From Pararoseomonas baculiformis (lineage in GTDB: Bacteria > Pseudomonadota > Alphaproteobacteria > Acetobacterales > Acetobacteraceae): a DNA stretch of 64,000 nucleotides. Made by a program: the position numbers and the translations under genes. Below the pieces are notes generated by a model that ran no database searches, was not told where the DNA came from, and was given only the letters and a program-made list of their open reading frames with translations. Positions 8,312 to 16,366 of this stretch are shown in pieces. Within the stretch, counting starts at the first letter, position 1; the number at the start of each line of letters is the position of its first letter. The stretch is from positions 62,001 through 126,000 of the forward strand of contig NZ_JAGIZB010000001.1 in NCBI RefSeq assembly GCF_017813395.1, in the 5' to 3' direction.

Positions 8312-9354
8312 TCGGCGAAGCGCCGTTCCAGCCTGTCGAGATTCGCGTGCCAGAACTCGTCGTCAATCCGCAGCGCGCCCCGGGCATTGCCGGGGGCGGT
8401 GGGCAGGTTCTCCAGCACCTCGTCCGGCAGCCCGGACTCTGCCCCGCGGGCGGTGACGCCATAGGGAATGCGCAGCGGTAGCCCGGCCTGCAGCGCGGGG
8501 TCGCCGACAAAGCGCAGGAAGGCCAGCGCCCTCTCCCGGTTCGGGCTGTTCCTCAGGATGGCCCAGCTGTCCTGCGCCAGCAGCTGCCCGGCCCAGACAA
8601 TGCCCAGATCAGCCGAATCCTCGCGGTTCGCGGCATCGATCCGGCCGTTATAGGCCACGACCAGCGTCGCCTCGCCGGCCGAGAGCATGCGCGGCGGCTC
8701 GCTGCCCTGGTCCCACCAGCGGAGCGCCGGGCGGATCGTCTCCAGCTTGCGGAAGGCCCGGTTCACCCCCTCGGCGCTGCGCAGGGCCGTATAGATCTCG
8801 CCGGGCGCCACGCCGTCGCCCAGCAGCGCGATCTCCAGCGTGGTCTTCGCCCCGCGCCGCATCGCGCGGCGGCCCGGGAAGCGGCCGAGATCGAAGAAAT
8901 CCGCCCACCCATCCGGCGCCACCCCGCCCCGGCGATAGGCCAGGACGAAGCCGTAGATGATGTTGCCCACGCCGCACGGGGTCAGCGCGCCGGGAAGGTA
9001 ATGTGCCTCGCCCCCAACCCGCTCCGGCGGGATCCGCTCCAGCAGGCCCTCGGCGCAGCCCAGAAGCAGCTCGTCGCCTTCCACCTGCACGATGTCCCAG
9101 CTGGCGGTACGGACGGTATCGCGCAGCGAATCCATCCCACCATCCCAGGTCTCCTCCAGCAGGCGCTGGCCGGTGCTGCGCTGGAAGGGGCGGAACATCA
9201 CCTCGCGCTGGGCGTCCTGATAGGCCCCGCCCCAAGACACCACGGTGAGGTCCCGCGCCTGGGCACGCGTGGGCGCCGCGGCCAGGGCCAGCGGGGCTGA
9301 GGCCAGCAGCCTGCGCGTGATCGGGTGCGCCAGGGGGAACCCATACCGGGGCAT
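8284..9354 (-). CDS. ABC transporter substrate-binding protein (PotD-like)
   Basis: A 356-residue periplasmic binding protein of the spermidine/putrescine (PotD/PotF) family. The N-terminus carries RR in PITRRLLAS, a short hydrophobic stretch and an Ala-rich cleavage region, a Tat-like signal. The mature part opens with LTVVSWGGAYQDAQREVMF, the standard start of this family, and later has WAGQLLAQDSWAI. The ligand is not deducible; polyamines or a related organic cation are possible. It is second in the operon, after the ATPase gene, with an 81-base gap in which no strong promoter is evident. Confidence 0.9.
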   Translation of the reverse strand: MPRYGFPLAHPITRRLLASAPLALAAAPTRAQARDLTVVSWGGAYQDAQREVMFRPFQRSTGQRLLEETWDGGMDSLRDTVRTASWDIVQVEGDELLLGCAEGLLERIPPERVGGEAHYLPGALTPCGVGNIIYGFVLAYRRGGVAPDGWADFFDLGRFPGRRAMRRGAKTTLEIALLGDGVAPGEIYTALRSAEGVNRAFRKLETIRPALRWWDQGSEPPRMLSAGEATLVVAYNGRIDAANREDSADLGIVWAGQLLAQDSWAILRNSPNRERALAFLRFVGDPALQAGLPLRIPYGVTARGAESGLPDEVLENLPTAPGNARGALRIDDEFWHANLDRLERRFAEWLAAGLSR

Positions 9355-9435
9355 CGCGGCCTCTCGCTGGTCCGGTGTTTTGTGCGCCGCAGCTTAACCC
9401 ATGATGGCGCGGGGCGGAATGAGGTGAAGGGGCGT

Positions 9436-10626
9436 TCAGCCCTGATAGACGCGCGCCGCGTGGAGGTCCCAGGCGATGGAGGCCTCGGTCCCGATCGGCG
9501 GCAGCAGCAGGCCGGGCGGCCGGTGCGCGACGAGCTCGCCGCCCTCCCCCAGCGCCAGGCGCAGGCGAAGATGGTCTCCGGCAAAGCGCGCCTCCACCAG
9601 CCGCGCGGGCACGGCGTCCTCTCCCATTTCCTCCGGCGAGAGCGGCGCGACGGCCACCTGCTCGGGCCGGATCACCAGCGTGCAGCGCCCGCCAGCAACG
9701 GGTCCGCCCTGGGGGCCCGCCACCGCCATGCCCATCGCCTCCAGCCCGCAGTCCAGGCGCACATGGCAGGCTTCTCCATCCAGCGAGACCACGCTGCCAG
9801 GCAGGCGGTTGCAAGGGCCGGTCAGCGCGGCGACCACGGGATCGGCAGGGCTGTCATAAAGCGCCTGCGGCGTGCCGAGTTGCCGCACCCGCCCGCCATC
9901 GAGCACCGCCACCCGGTCCGAAAGGCCGAAGGCGAGGCCGGCATCGCGCGTGGCATGCAGCACGGTCAGCCCCAGCTCCGATCGCAGGCGGCCGAGATCC
10001 GCGGCAAGGGAATCCCGCTCCTCCCCGTCCAGCGCGCGCAGCGGGTCGTCCAGCAGCAGCACGGCCGGCCCATGCACCAGGGCACGGGCAAAGGCCACGC
10101 GCATCTGCCGCGCCAGGGACAGTTCCGAAGGGCGGCGCGCACCGAGGCCGGGCGGCACGCCCCAGCGCTCCAGCATCGCCGCCGCCCGGTCCTCCCGCTC
10201 CGCCCGGCCGACGCCGCGCGCCTCCAGGGAAAAGGCGGCGTTGTCGAGCACGGTCATGTCCGGGAACAGGTCCGGCGCGCCGGAAACCAGGCCGATATCG
10301 CGTCGCCACGCCGCCTGCCGCGCCAGCTTCTCGCCGCCCAGCAGCAGCCGCCCGTCATCCGGCTGGAGGAAACCCGCCACGAGGTCGATCACCACGCTCT
10401 TCCCGGCTCCGGCCGGGCCGAGAAGGGCAACGGATTCCCCCCTGGCGACCTGCAGGTCGAACGGGGCAAGCGCCTGCACTCCTTTTTCGTACCCGGCCTT
10501 CCGCACGGCTTCGAAAGCCAGCAGGGCCGCCGGGGCGGGCTCGCCCAGCGCGGCGGGCCGGACCGGGCGCGGGGCGGCGCCGTCGAAAATCGTGCCCTCG
10601 GTGCTGAAACTGACCAGTCGCGCCAT
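9436..10626 (-). CDS. ABC transporter ATPase (PotA-like) with degenerate catalytic motifs
   Basis: A 396-residue homologue of PotA-type ATPases with an N-terminal nucleotide-binding domain and a C-terminal TOBE-like domain (TLVIRPEQVAV region). Walker A is intact (GPAGAGKS). Other motifs are not: the Q-loop position reads LVSGAPDLFP without glutamine, the signature is ELSLARQ instead of LSGGQ, the residue after the Walker B aspartate is Asp rather than Glu (LLLDDP), and the H-loop reads HATRDAG where VTHDQ is expected, so the switch histidine is lost. The D-loop (ALD) is kept. The ATG at 10626 is used because the frame upstream lacks family resemblance. First gene of the importer operon. Confidence 0.88.
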   Translation of the reverse strand: MARLVSFSTEGTIFDGAAPRPVRPAALGEPAPAALLAFEAVRKAGYEKGVQALAPFDLQVARGESVALLGPAGAGKSVVIDLVAGFLQPDDGRLLLGGEKLARQAAWRRDIGLVSGAPDLFPDMTVLDNAAFSLEARGVGRAEREDRAAAMLERWGVPPGLGARRPSELSLARQMRVAFARALVHGPAVLLLDDPLRALDGEERDSLAADLGRLRSELGLTVLHATRDAGLAFGLSDRVAVLDGGRVRQLGTPQALYDSPADPVVAALTGPCNRLPGSVVSLDGEACHVRLDCGLEAMGMAVAGPQGGPVAGGRCTLVIRPEQVAVAPLSPEEMGEDAVPARLVEARFAGDHLRLRLALGEGGELVAHRPPGLLLPPIGTEASIAWDLHAARVYQG

Positions 10627-10965
10627 GGGACCCTCCAGCCCGGCTGGATCGCGGGGCAAGGCGGGGCTGTCAACAAGACTCGCGCCGCGGCCAGATCCGG
10701 AACGCAACTCCTTGAGAGCGAGGAGTCCAAGTAATGGAACAACTATCACAATTTATACGGGAATATCGTGCCACTTGGGCCACAGTATCGACGTTCGGGC
10801 CGGCAACGAACGGCCTTCGCGGTTCCATGGCTGGATTTAACATGTTTAACCCGACTGCCTGCTGCGTTCACGGAGCCGTGAGGGAGGGTGCCACAGGCAG
10901 GCAGATACGGCAGCCCAAGAAGCCCCACGGCCACGGCCTGACCAGGCCGGATAGGAGTACCCGTA
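10627..10965. promoter_or_regulatory. divergent intergenic region and structured leader of the RTX gene
   Basis: This 339-base region separates the leftward ABC operon from the rightward RTX gene. It contains an AT-rich stretch (about 10737-10770), a near-palindrome TTAACATGTTTAA (about 10837-10849), a nested stem (CTGCCTG 10855-10861 with CAGGCAG 10894-10900, enclosing CACGG/CCGTG) and a hairpin CGGCCT-GACC-AGGCCG (10934-10949) ending just before the AGGAG ribosome site at 10953-10957. I see no clear -35/-10 pair. A short open frame at 10734-11042 overlaps the RTX gene and has no family resemblance, so I do not call it. Confidence 0.35.
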
Positions 10966-13296
10966 TTGAGAACACTGACCGTTGGCTCCGGCCAGCAATA
11001 CGCGACCATCGCAGCCGCCGTCGCCGCCTCGCAGGACGGTGACATCCTGGCCGTCAAGGCCGGTAACTATGTGAACGACTTCGCGACCATCAACACGAAG
11101 ATCACCATCCAGGGCGTCGGCGGGATGGCGAACCTCGTCGCTACCTCCTCGCCCGCGAACCGCAAGGGCATCCTGGTCACCAACACCGACGTGACCATCG
11201 AGAACCTGTCCTTCTCCGGCGCGAAGGTGCCGGACGGCAACGGTGCCGGCATCCGCTACCAGGGCGGCAACCTTACCATCGAGAACAGCTACTTCCACGA
11301 CAACCAGAACGGCCTGCTCTCGAATTCCAAGCCGGGCGGCACCATCACGATCCGCAACACGGAATTCGCGCATAACGGCGCCGGCGATGGCAGGACCCAC
11401 AACATCTATGTGGGCGAGATCGCCAAGCTGACGATCCAGGACAGCTACTTCCACGACGCCGTGGTGGGGCACCAGATCAAGAGCCGCGCCCATGAGACGG
11501 TGATCACGGACAGCCGCATCGTGGACGGCGACAAGGGCACCGGCAGCTACAGCATCGACATCCCGAACGGCGGCAAGGCCACGATCACGGGCAACACGGT
11601 CGTGCAGGGTGCGCATTCGCAGAACCCGTCCATGGTGCATTTCGGCGGCGAGGGCACGGCCTATGCCGGCTCCAGCCTGACCATGAGCGGCAACAGCTTC
11701 GTCAACGAGCTCGCGAGCTCAAGCGCGCGGCTGCTCTACAACCAGACCGGCGCCGCGGCGAACATCGCCAACAACAGCGTGTTCGGCCTCACCAACGCGC
11801 AGTTCGCCTCGGGCGCGGCCAAGATTTCCGGCATCACGGTGCTGACGCGGGAACCGGCGGTCGACAGTTCCTCGCCCTGGTCGGGCGGCGCCGCGCCCCG
11901 GCCGACGCCGGCCCCTGCACCAGCTCCTGCGCCGAGGCCGGAACCCGCGCCGACGCCGGAGCCTGCGCCAGCTCCTACGCCGAAGCCGGAGCCCGCGCCG
12001 ACGCCTGAGCCTGCGCCGAAGCCCGAGCCTGCGCCGACGCCCGAGCCTGCGCCGACGCCGGAACCCGCACCTGCCCCGGCGCCCACTCCGGCCCCGGTGC
12101 CATCCCCTAACCCCGCACCGCCCAACGGCAACTCGGGGACGGGCGGCGCTGACAACCTGGTCCTCGGCGCGCCCCTGAACGGCAGCATCGACCTGCGCAA
12201 CGGCACGGACAGCCTCACCCTGTCCTCGGCCGGCGCGAACCACGTCATCGTCTCGAACGCGGAAAAGATCCTCGGCGGAACGGCGGCGGATTCCGTCACC
12301 CTCGGCACCGCCGCATCCGACATCACCGTCGATCTCGGCGGCGGCACGGACAGGCTCGTCCTCGCCTCCAGGGGCCCGAACAGCCTGACCGTCAGCAATG
12401 TCGAGACGATCATCGGCGGCAATGCCGGCGACACGGTCACCCTCGGCAAGGCCATCATCGGGCTGACCGTCGATCTCGGCACGGGTCAGGACACGCTGCT
12501 GCTCGCCGACGGCACCAACAAGGTCACGGTGCTGAACACGGAGGTCATCCGGGGCGGCTCCGGCGCGGATGACGTCACGCTCGGCGACGCCGTGCACGGC
12601 ATCACCGTCGATCTCGGCGGCGGTGCGGACGAGCTCACCCTGTCCTCGGCGGGCCCGAACACCCTCGTGGTCGCAGGGGTGGAGCTGGTGACCGGCGGCT
12701 CGGACGTGGACCGCGTGACGGTGTCGGGCAGCACCGCCACCGCCCTCTATGGCGGCGCAGGCGATGACGTGCTCACCGGCGGCGCCGGCGCGGATACGCT
12801 GGTGGGCGACACCGGGAGCGACCTGCTCTTCGGCGGCTGGGGCGACGACGTGCTCACCGGCGGTGCCGATGCGGATACGCTGATCGGCGATGCCGGATCC
12901 GACATCCTCTACGGCAACACGGGCAATGACCTGCTCGTCGGCGGCGATGGAGCGGACTGGCTGGTCGGCGGTGAGGGCGCCGACACCCTTCTCGGCGGCG
13001 CCGGCGCGGATCGCTTCAACTTCACCGCCGGCTCCTCCACCACCGCGGCCCCGGACCGGATCCTCGACTTCACCCCGGGTCAGGACGTGCTGGTCTTCCA
13101 GAACCAGCTCCAGGGAGAGTTCACCTTCCTGGGCGCGCGGGGCTTCACCGGCCAGGGCGCTTCCGAGGCGCGCTTCGTGGAGGACACGCACCAGCTGCTG
13201 GTGGATGCGAATGGCGACGGCACGGCGGACTCGGCCGTGACGCTCGACGGCGTCACCCTCGCCAACCTGTCGGCCAGCGACTTCGTCTGGTACTGA
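10966..13296 (+). CDS. large beta-helix protein with RTX calcium-binding repeats
   Basis: A 776-residue predicted extracellular protein. Residues 1-300 form a right-handed parallel beta-helix-like domain (repeated ITIQG, VTIENLSFSG, LTIENSYFHDN units) as in pectate-lyase-like surface proteins. Residues about 310-390 are a Pro/Ala/Glu linker with repeating PAPTPEP. Four repeats of about 46 residues follow (about 403-588), each with a VDLGGG(T/A)D-like start and a VTLG end. Glycine/aspartate-rich RTX nonapeptides occupy about 595-685 (GGAGDDVLTGGAGADTLVGD). No signal peptide is present and the C-terminus resembles type I secretion substrates. The start is TTG at 10966, eight bases after AGGAG. 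No type I exporter lies nearby. Enzymatic activity is not evident. Confidence 0.88.
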   Translation: MRTLTVGSGQQYATIAAAVAASQDGDILAVKAGNYVNDFATINTKITIQGVGGMANLVATSSPANRKGILVTNTDVTIENLSFSGAKVPDGNGAGIRYQGGNLTIENSYFHDNQNGLLSNSKPGGTITIRNTEFAHNGAGDGRTHNIYVGEIAKLTIQDSYFHDAVVGHQIKSRAHETVITDSRIVDGDKGTGSYSIDIPNGGKATITGNTVVQGAHSQNPSMVHFGGEGTAYAGSSLTMSGNSFVNELASSSARLLYNQTGAAANIANNSVFGLTNAQFASGAAKISGITVLTREPAVDSSSPWSGGAAPRPTPAPAPAPAPRPEPAPTPEPAPAPTPKPEPAPTPEPAPKPEPAPTPEPAPTPEPAPAPAPTPAPVPSPNPAPPNGNSGTGGADNLVLGAPLNGSIDLRNGTDSLTLSSAGANHVIVSNAEKILGGTAADSVTLGTAASDITVDLGGGTDRLVLASRGPNSLTVSNVETIIGGNAGDTVTLGKAIIGLTVDLGTGQDTLLLADGTNKVTVLNTEVIRGGSGADDVTLGDAVHGITVDLGGGADELTLSSAGPNTLVVAGVELVTGGSDVDRVTVSGSTATALYGGAGDDVLTGGAGADTLVGDTGSDLLFGGWGDDVLTGGADADTLIGDAGSDILYGNTGNDLLVGGDGADWLVGGEGADTLLGGAGADRFNFTAGSSTTAAPDRILDFTPGQDVLVFQNQLQGEFTFLGARGFTGQGASEARFVEDTHQLLVDANGDGTADSAVTLDGVTLANLSASDFVWY

Positions 13297-13304
13297 CCGA
13301 ACTG

Positions 13305-13328
13305 GCCGGGGGCCCACGGGCCCCCGGC
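13305..13328. terminator. perfect 11-bp hairpin after the RTX gene
   Basis: GCCGGGGGCCC (13305-13315) and its exact complement (13318-13328) form an 11-bp stem eight bases after the stop codon. There is no T run, so it is a GC-rich hairpin terminator candidate rather than a classical intrinsic terminator. Confidence 0.6.
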
Positions 13329-13385
13329 GCTTGCCCTGCGCGCCCCCGGAGGCTAGCCCGGAGGAAAGCGAGGGGAGCTGAAGGC

Positions 13386-14408
13386 ATGGATGTGGCCGAG
13401 CCGAGCGTGGTGGCGCGGGTTGAAGGCCGGGCGGGCACGATCCTGCTCAACCGCCCCCGTGCCCTGAACGCGCTGGACCAGGGCATGATCGATGCCCTGG
13501 CCGGGGCCGCCACCCGCTTCCGCGACGACCCGTCCATCAGCCTCGTGATCCTCGAGGGCGCGGGCGGCCGCGCCTTCTGCGCCGGCGGCGACGTGCGCGC
13601 CATGCGCGCCGCGGTGCTGGCGGGGGACACGGCCACGGTGGAGCGCTTCTTCTCCACCGAATACGCGCTGAACCGCATGATCGCGGAATACCCGAAGCCC
13701 TGGATCAGCCTGATCGATGGCGTCTGCATGGGCGGCGGCATCGGCGTATCGGTGCATGGCAGCCACCGCGTCGTCACCGGGCAGGCGATGCTCGCCATGC
13801 CGGAAACGGCCATCGCCCTGTTCCCGGATGTCGGCACCTCCTATGCCCTGCCCCGCCTGCCCGGCGCGCGGGGCGCCATGGGCAAGTGGCTGGCGCTGAC
13901 CGGCGCCCGGCTGCACGGGGCGGAGGCGGTGGAGGCCGGGCTCGCCACCCATCACGTGCCGCGCGAACGCCTGGCCGCGCTGCGCGACGCCCTGCTGGCC
14001 GGGGATGCCGGCGTGGTGGAGCGCTTCGCCGCCGCCGTGCCGCCCGGGCCGGTGGAGGAGATGCGGGCCGCCATCGAGCGCTGCTTCGCCCCGGACGACC
14101 TGCCCTCCATCATGGCCCTGCTCACGGCCGAGGACACGGAATGGGCGCGCCAGCAGGCCGAGGTGCTGCACCGCGTCTCCCCCACCTCCCTCGCGGTGAC
14201 GCTGGAACTGCTGCGGCGCGGCGCCACGCTGGACCTGCCCGCCTGCCTGGCCATGGAACTGGCCCTCACCCGCGCCGTCACGCGCCACCCGGACTTCGCC
14301 GAAGGGGTGCGGGCCGTGCTGGTGGACAAGGACAACGCCCCGCGCTGGCAGCCCGCCAGCATGGCCGCGCTGGACCCCGCCGCGATCCAGGCGATGTTCG
14401 GCGCCTGA
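13386..14408 (+). CDS. 3-hydroxyisobutyryl-CoA hydrolase / enoyl-CoA hydratase family protein
   Basis: A 340-residue crotonase-fold protein. The length, AFCAGGDVRAM oxyanion-hole motif, CMGGGIGVS and MPETAIALFPDVGTS fit 3-hydroxyisobutyryl-CoA hydrolases, which release 3-hydroxyisobutyrate in valine breakdown; the Glu and Asp in the last motif are the catalytic acids of that subfamily. Ordinary enoyl-CoA hydratases are about 80 residues shorter. A purine-rich GGAAAGCGAGGGGAG stretch lies before the ATG. It appears monocistronic, flanked by hairpins at 13305-13328 and 14424-14448. Assignment to valine catabolism is by family; no other valine genes are adjacent. Confidence 0.87.
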   Translation: MDVAEPSVVARVEGRAGTILLNRPRALNALDQGMIDALAGAATRFRDDPSISLVILEGAGGRAFCAGGDVRAMRAAVLAGDTATVERFFSTEYALNRMIAEYPKPWISLIDGVCMGGGIGVSVHGSHRVVTGQAMLAMPETAIALFPDVGTSYALPRLPGARGAMGKWLALTGARLHGAEAVEAGLATHHVPRERLAALRDALLAGDAGVVERFAAAVPPGPVEEMRAAIERCFAPDDLPSIMALLTAEDTEWARQQAEVLHRVSPTSLAVTLELLRRGATLDLPACLAMELALTRAVTRHPDFAEGVRAVLVDKDNAPRWQPASMAALDPAAIQAMFGA

Positions 14409-14423
14409 CAGGCCTGGTGGTTC

Positions 14424-14448
14424 CCGGAGAGGGCTCCGCCCTCTCCGG
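14424..14448. terminator. perfect 11-bp palindrome between convergent genes (dispersed family)
   Basis: CCGGAGAGGGC, loop TCC, then GCCCTCTCCGG. The identical stem occurs at 28517-28541 with loop AGA, also between convergent genes, so this is probably a member of a dispersed terminator-like palindrome family. Confidence 0.65.
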
Positions 14449-14468
14449 AAGCCAGAAGCGCCAGAAGG

Positions 14469-15788
14469 TCAGGCTTTCACGACCGTCGCCGAGGCTTCGT
14501 CCCAACGCCAGCAAGGTGCCGCGCCCGGCACGAGCACCCCGCCGAGCCAGCGCGGCGGCGGCCTGAGGGAGAGCCAGTCCGCCTGCCCTGCCAGCACGGC
14601 ATGGCCTTGCGGCGTGAGGGCCAGCCGTTCCTTCGCCCAGTACCGGTCCTCGCCCTCGAATGCGCCTTCGAGGACGGAGGGCTCCGCCTTCCGCATGTCC
14701 TCGACGATGGAGAGGAGGATGAGGTCGCTCATCCAGGGAAGCGGCTCATGTTCCATCATCAGATCGCTGAAGACCTGCCCGACGCTCCGCGGTGCCCCGG
14801 CCAGGATCTGCAGGATCAGGCGCTCGCTCAGGCCGAGTCCGTCCAGCGTCCAGGGCAGTTCCTGGCAGTGGCGGCGGATGGCACGGGCGAGCTGGGGAAG
14901 TTCCGGCAGCCCGTCGCGGGCGAAATCCGCCAGCGGCCGCGGGTCGGGCGCACGCAGCATGTCCCAGACGGCCTGCCCGGCCCGCAGTGCCGCCTCCGGC
15001 ACCGGCACCCGTTCCTCCCACAGCAGCCGCAGCGCCTCCGGCGGCAGCTGCCCCAGCCCGATGAAGCGGGTTCCACCGGGGTAGTGCCCGGGCGAGACCA
15101 GTTCCAGCCGCCGCGGCGGCGCTTCCGCGAAATGAGCAAGGCAGCGCGCCAGGATCAGCTGGTCATAGCTGTCGTGCTCGAACCAGAGGACAACGCGCTC
15201 ATGGCTTCGCGCGGCCGATCGCAGCCCTTGCTCGGCCTTGGCCAGCCTGCCCGCGATCTCTTCCCGCCCCTGCCCGGTCCCGGCGCCGAAGCGTTCCGCC
15301 AGGAAATCCGCGCGGCGTTCCAGCCAGCCCGGCCCGTCGAGCACGGGGCCCTGGCAGAGAGGATCGGAGTATTCCAGGAAATCCCCGGTGAAGCCGGCCT
15401 GCCGCAAGGTGGGGCCGATATCGGAACCGCAGCGGATATGCAGCGTTGCCATGCCCCGGTCGGGCGCGGCGTCGCCGCGTGCGATGCGGTTCCAGACCCG
15501 GTCCATGGCCTCGACATGGGCCTTCAGCCGCGGCCAGCTCGGCAGGCCCAGCTCCCGCGCGATGACAAGCTGCGCCTCGCTCAGCCTGGCCAGCTTCGCG
15601 GGCTGCATGGCGGCTTCGGGCGCGCTGGGATGGTGGAGTAGGAAGCGGCGCAGGGCGGCCGGGTCACCCGCGCGCAGGGCGTTCAGCAGTTCCTTGGCGC
15701 GCGTGCGCTGCTGTTCGAGATTCAGCCGGAATGGCGATGCGTAACGCCCCGCGCCGGGCAGGCGCGCGGATGCCGGATGGTCGGACAA
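14469..15788 (-). CDS. DUF1835 domain protein
   Basis: A 439-residue protein. Residues 1-100 are helical and basic, with a repeat-like segment (LLNALRAGDPAALRRFLLHHP). The stretch from about residue 113 to 230 (MATLHIRCGSDIGPTLRQAG, then VVLWFEHDSYDQLILARCL) matches DUF1835, and the rest fits the usual DUF3658-like C-terminal region. No signal or membrane segment is seen, so a cytoplasmic protein is likely. It is transcribed convergently to the acyl-CoA hydrolase and appears monocistronic. No catalytic role is known for the family. Confidence 0.78.
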   Translation of the reverse strand: MSDHPASARLPGAGRYASPFRLNLEQQRTRAKELLNALRAGDPAALRRFLLHHPSAPEAAMQPAKLARLSEAQLVIARELGLPSWPRLKAHVEAMDRVWNRIARGDAAPDRGMATLHIRCGSDIGPTLRQAGFTGDFLEYSDPLCQGPVLDGPGWLERRADFLAERFGAGTGQGREEIAGRLAKAEQGLRSAARSHERVVLWFEHDSYDQLILARCLAHFAEAPPRRLELVSPGHYPGGTRFIGLGQLPPEALRLLWEERVPVPEAALRAGQAVWDMLRAPDPRPLADFARDGLPELPQLARAIRRHCQELPWTLDGLGLSERLILQILAGAPRSVGQVFSDLMMEHEPLPWMSDLILLSIVEDMRKAEPSVLEGAFEGEDRYWAKERLALTPQGHAVLAGQADWLSLRPPPRWLGGVLVPGAAPCWRWDEASATVVKA

Positions 15789-16115
15789 GGAAAGCCCCTT
15801 CCTCGCGTCTGCGTCCGCCGATCAGACAGGAAAGGGTGGATGAACTGTCGTGCCACTCTTCGTGAGCGTGGGCGCAGCCCTTTCCGCGGACACGGGGGCT
15901 CCGTCCGAGCCGGGGGAATCGAACCAAATCCCCCCACCCCGGTCAATCCCCCGATGGGGCCGGTAGTGTCTCGCTTTGAATTTAGCCGCTGACGGGTTGC
16001 CGCGCTCGTAGCCCTGCCCTGCTGCCCAAGCCGCGCCAGCCGAAGGCGGCATAATCACGCGCGACGCGCGATGACGATGCGCTACGGTGACGCCTGCCCC
16101 CAGGGAGGGCCAGGC
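15789..16115. other. 327-base intergenic region with small hairpins and one arm of an inverted repeat
   Basis: No gene is supported here. Two adjacent hairpins (GGCTC/GAGCC at 15897-15911; GGGGGA/TCCCCC at 15912-15934) include GAATCGAAC, which reads like a tRNA T-loop on the minus strand, but no cloverleaf or CCA end can be built. Bases 15962-15987 are one arm of an imperfect 26-bp inverted repeat whose other arm lies at 16363-16388. A GGAGG ribosome site at 16104-16108 serves the next gene. Confidence 0.4.
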
Positions 16116-16346
16116 ATGACTAACGGCCCTGGTGATTTGGGAGACGCTCAGAGCCGGGCCGAGAACGCCAAGTTCCGCGAGATGGCCCAGCGGCAGCAAG
16201 CCGCAAATCCCGAATACGCCTATGCCCCGCGATGGGCGCCAATGGGGAACTGGCGCATGTCCGGCCTTGACCTGTTCATCATCCTGCTCGGCGTCGGGCT
16301 CATCCTCATGGTTGTAGGAATGAGGCTGCTGGGCGTGATCGGCTAG
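16116..16346 (+). CDS. small membrane protein, unknown
   Basis: A 76-residue protein I do not recognise. Residues 1-50 are hydrophilic, with many Ala/Gln/Asn/Arg residues (SRAENAKFREMAQRQQAANP); residues 51-73 form one membrane helix (LDLFIILLGVGLILMVVGM). The ATG at 16116 is preceded by GGAGG with a seven-base gap, which supports it as real; an in-frame Met at 16071 lacks such a site. It sits between two arms of an imperfect inverted repeat (15962-15987 and 16363-16388) and ends in a hairpin. The less GC-rich interior (CAGCAAGCCGCAAATCCCGA) also differs slightly from its neighbours. Confidence 0.6.
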   Translation: MTNGPGDLGDAQSRAENAKFREMAQRQQAANPEYAYAPRWAPMGNWRMSGLDLFIILLGVGLILMVVGMRLLGVIG

Positions 16347-16366
16347 CCCGGGATTCGAGCCGGGCT
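16345..16366 (+). terminator. 7-bp hairpin at the end of the small membrane protein gene
   Basis: AGCCCGG (16345-16351) pairs with CCGGGCT (16360-16366) around an eight-base loop GATTCGAG. It starts within the stop codon and is followed by GATTTC. The loop plus stem resembles a tRNA T-arm on the minus strand, but I read it as a terminator hairpin. Confidence 0.45.

Noticed and set aside
10734-11042. Short plus-strand frame overlapping the start of the RTX gene
   Set aside because: Arg-rich, no resemblance to any family, and it overlaps the confidently called RTX coding start in another frame.
11895-12130. Short tandem repeat that might suggest a CRISPR or minisatellite array
   Set aside because: It encodes the in-frame Pro/Ala/Glu linker of the RTX protein; repeat units are 6-12 bases without spacers.
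15897-15934. tRNA T-arm-like sequence on the minus strand (GAATCGAAC between G and C runs)
   Set aside because: No acceptor stem, D-arm, anticodon arm or CCA end can be assembled around it; the G-run/C-run stem leaves an 11-base loop, not the 7 bases a T-arm needs. A tmRNA was also considered, but no tag peptide reading frame fits.
16345-16366. T-arm-like hairpin with CTCGAAT loop on the minus strand
   Set aside because: The loop has eight bases and no cloverleaf follows; it is better explained as a terminator hairpin at the stop codon of the small gene.
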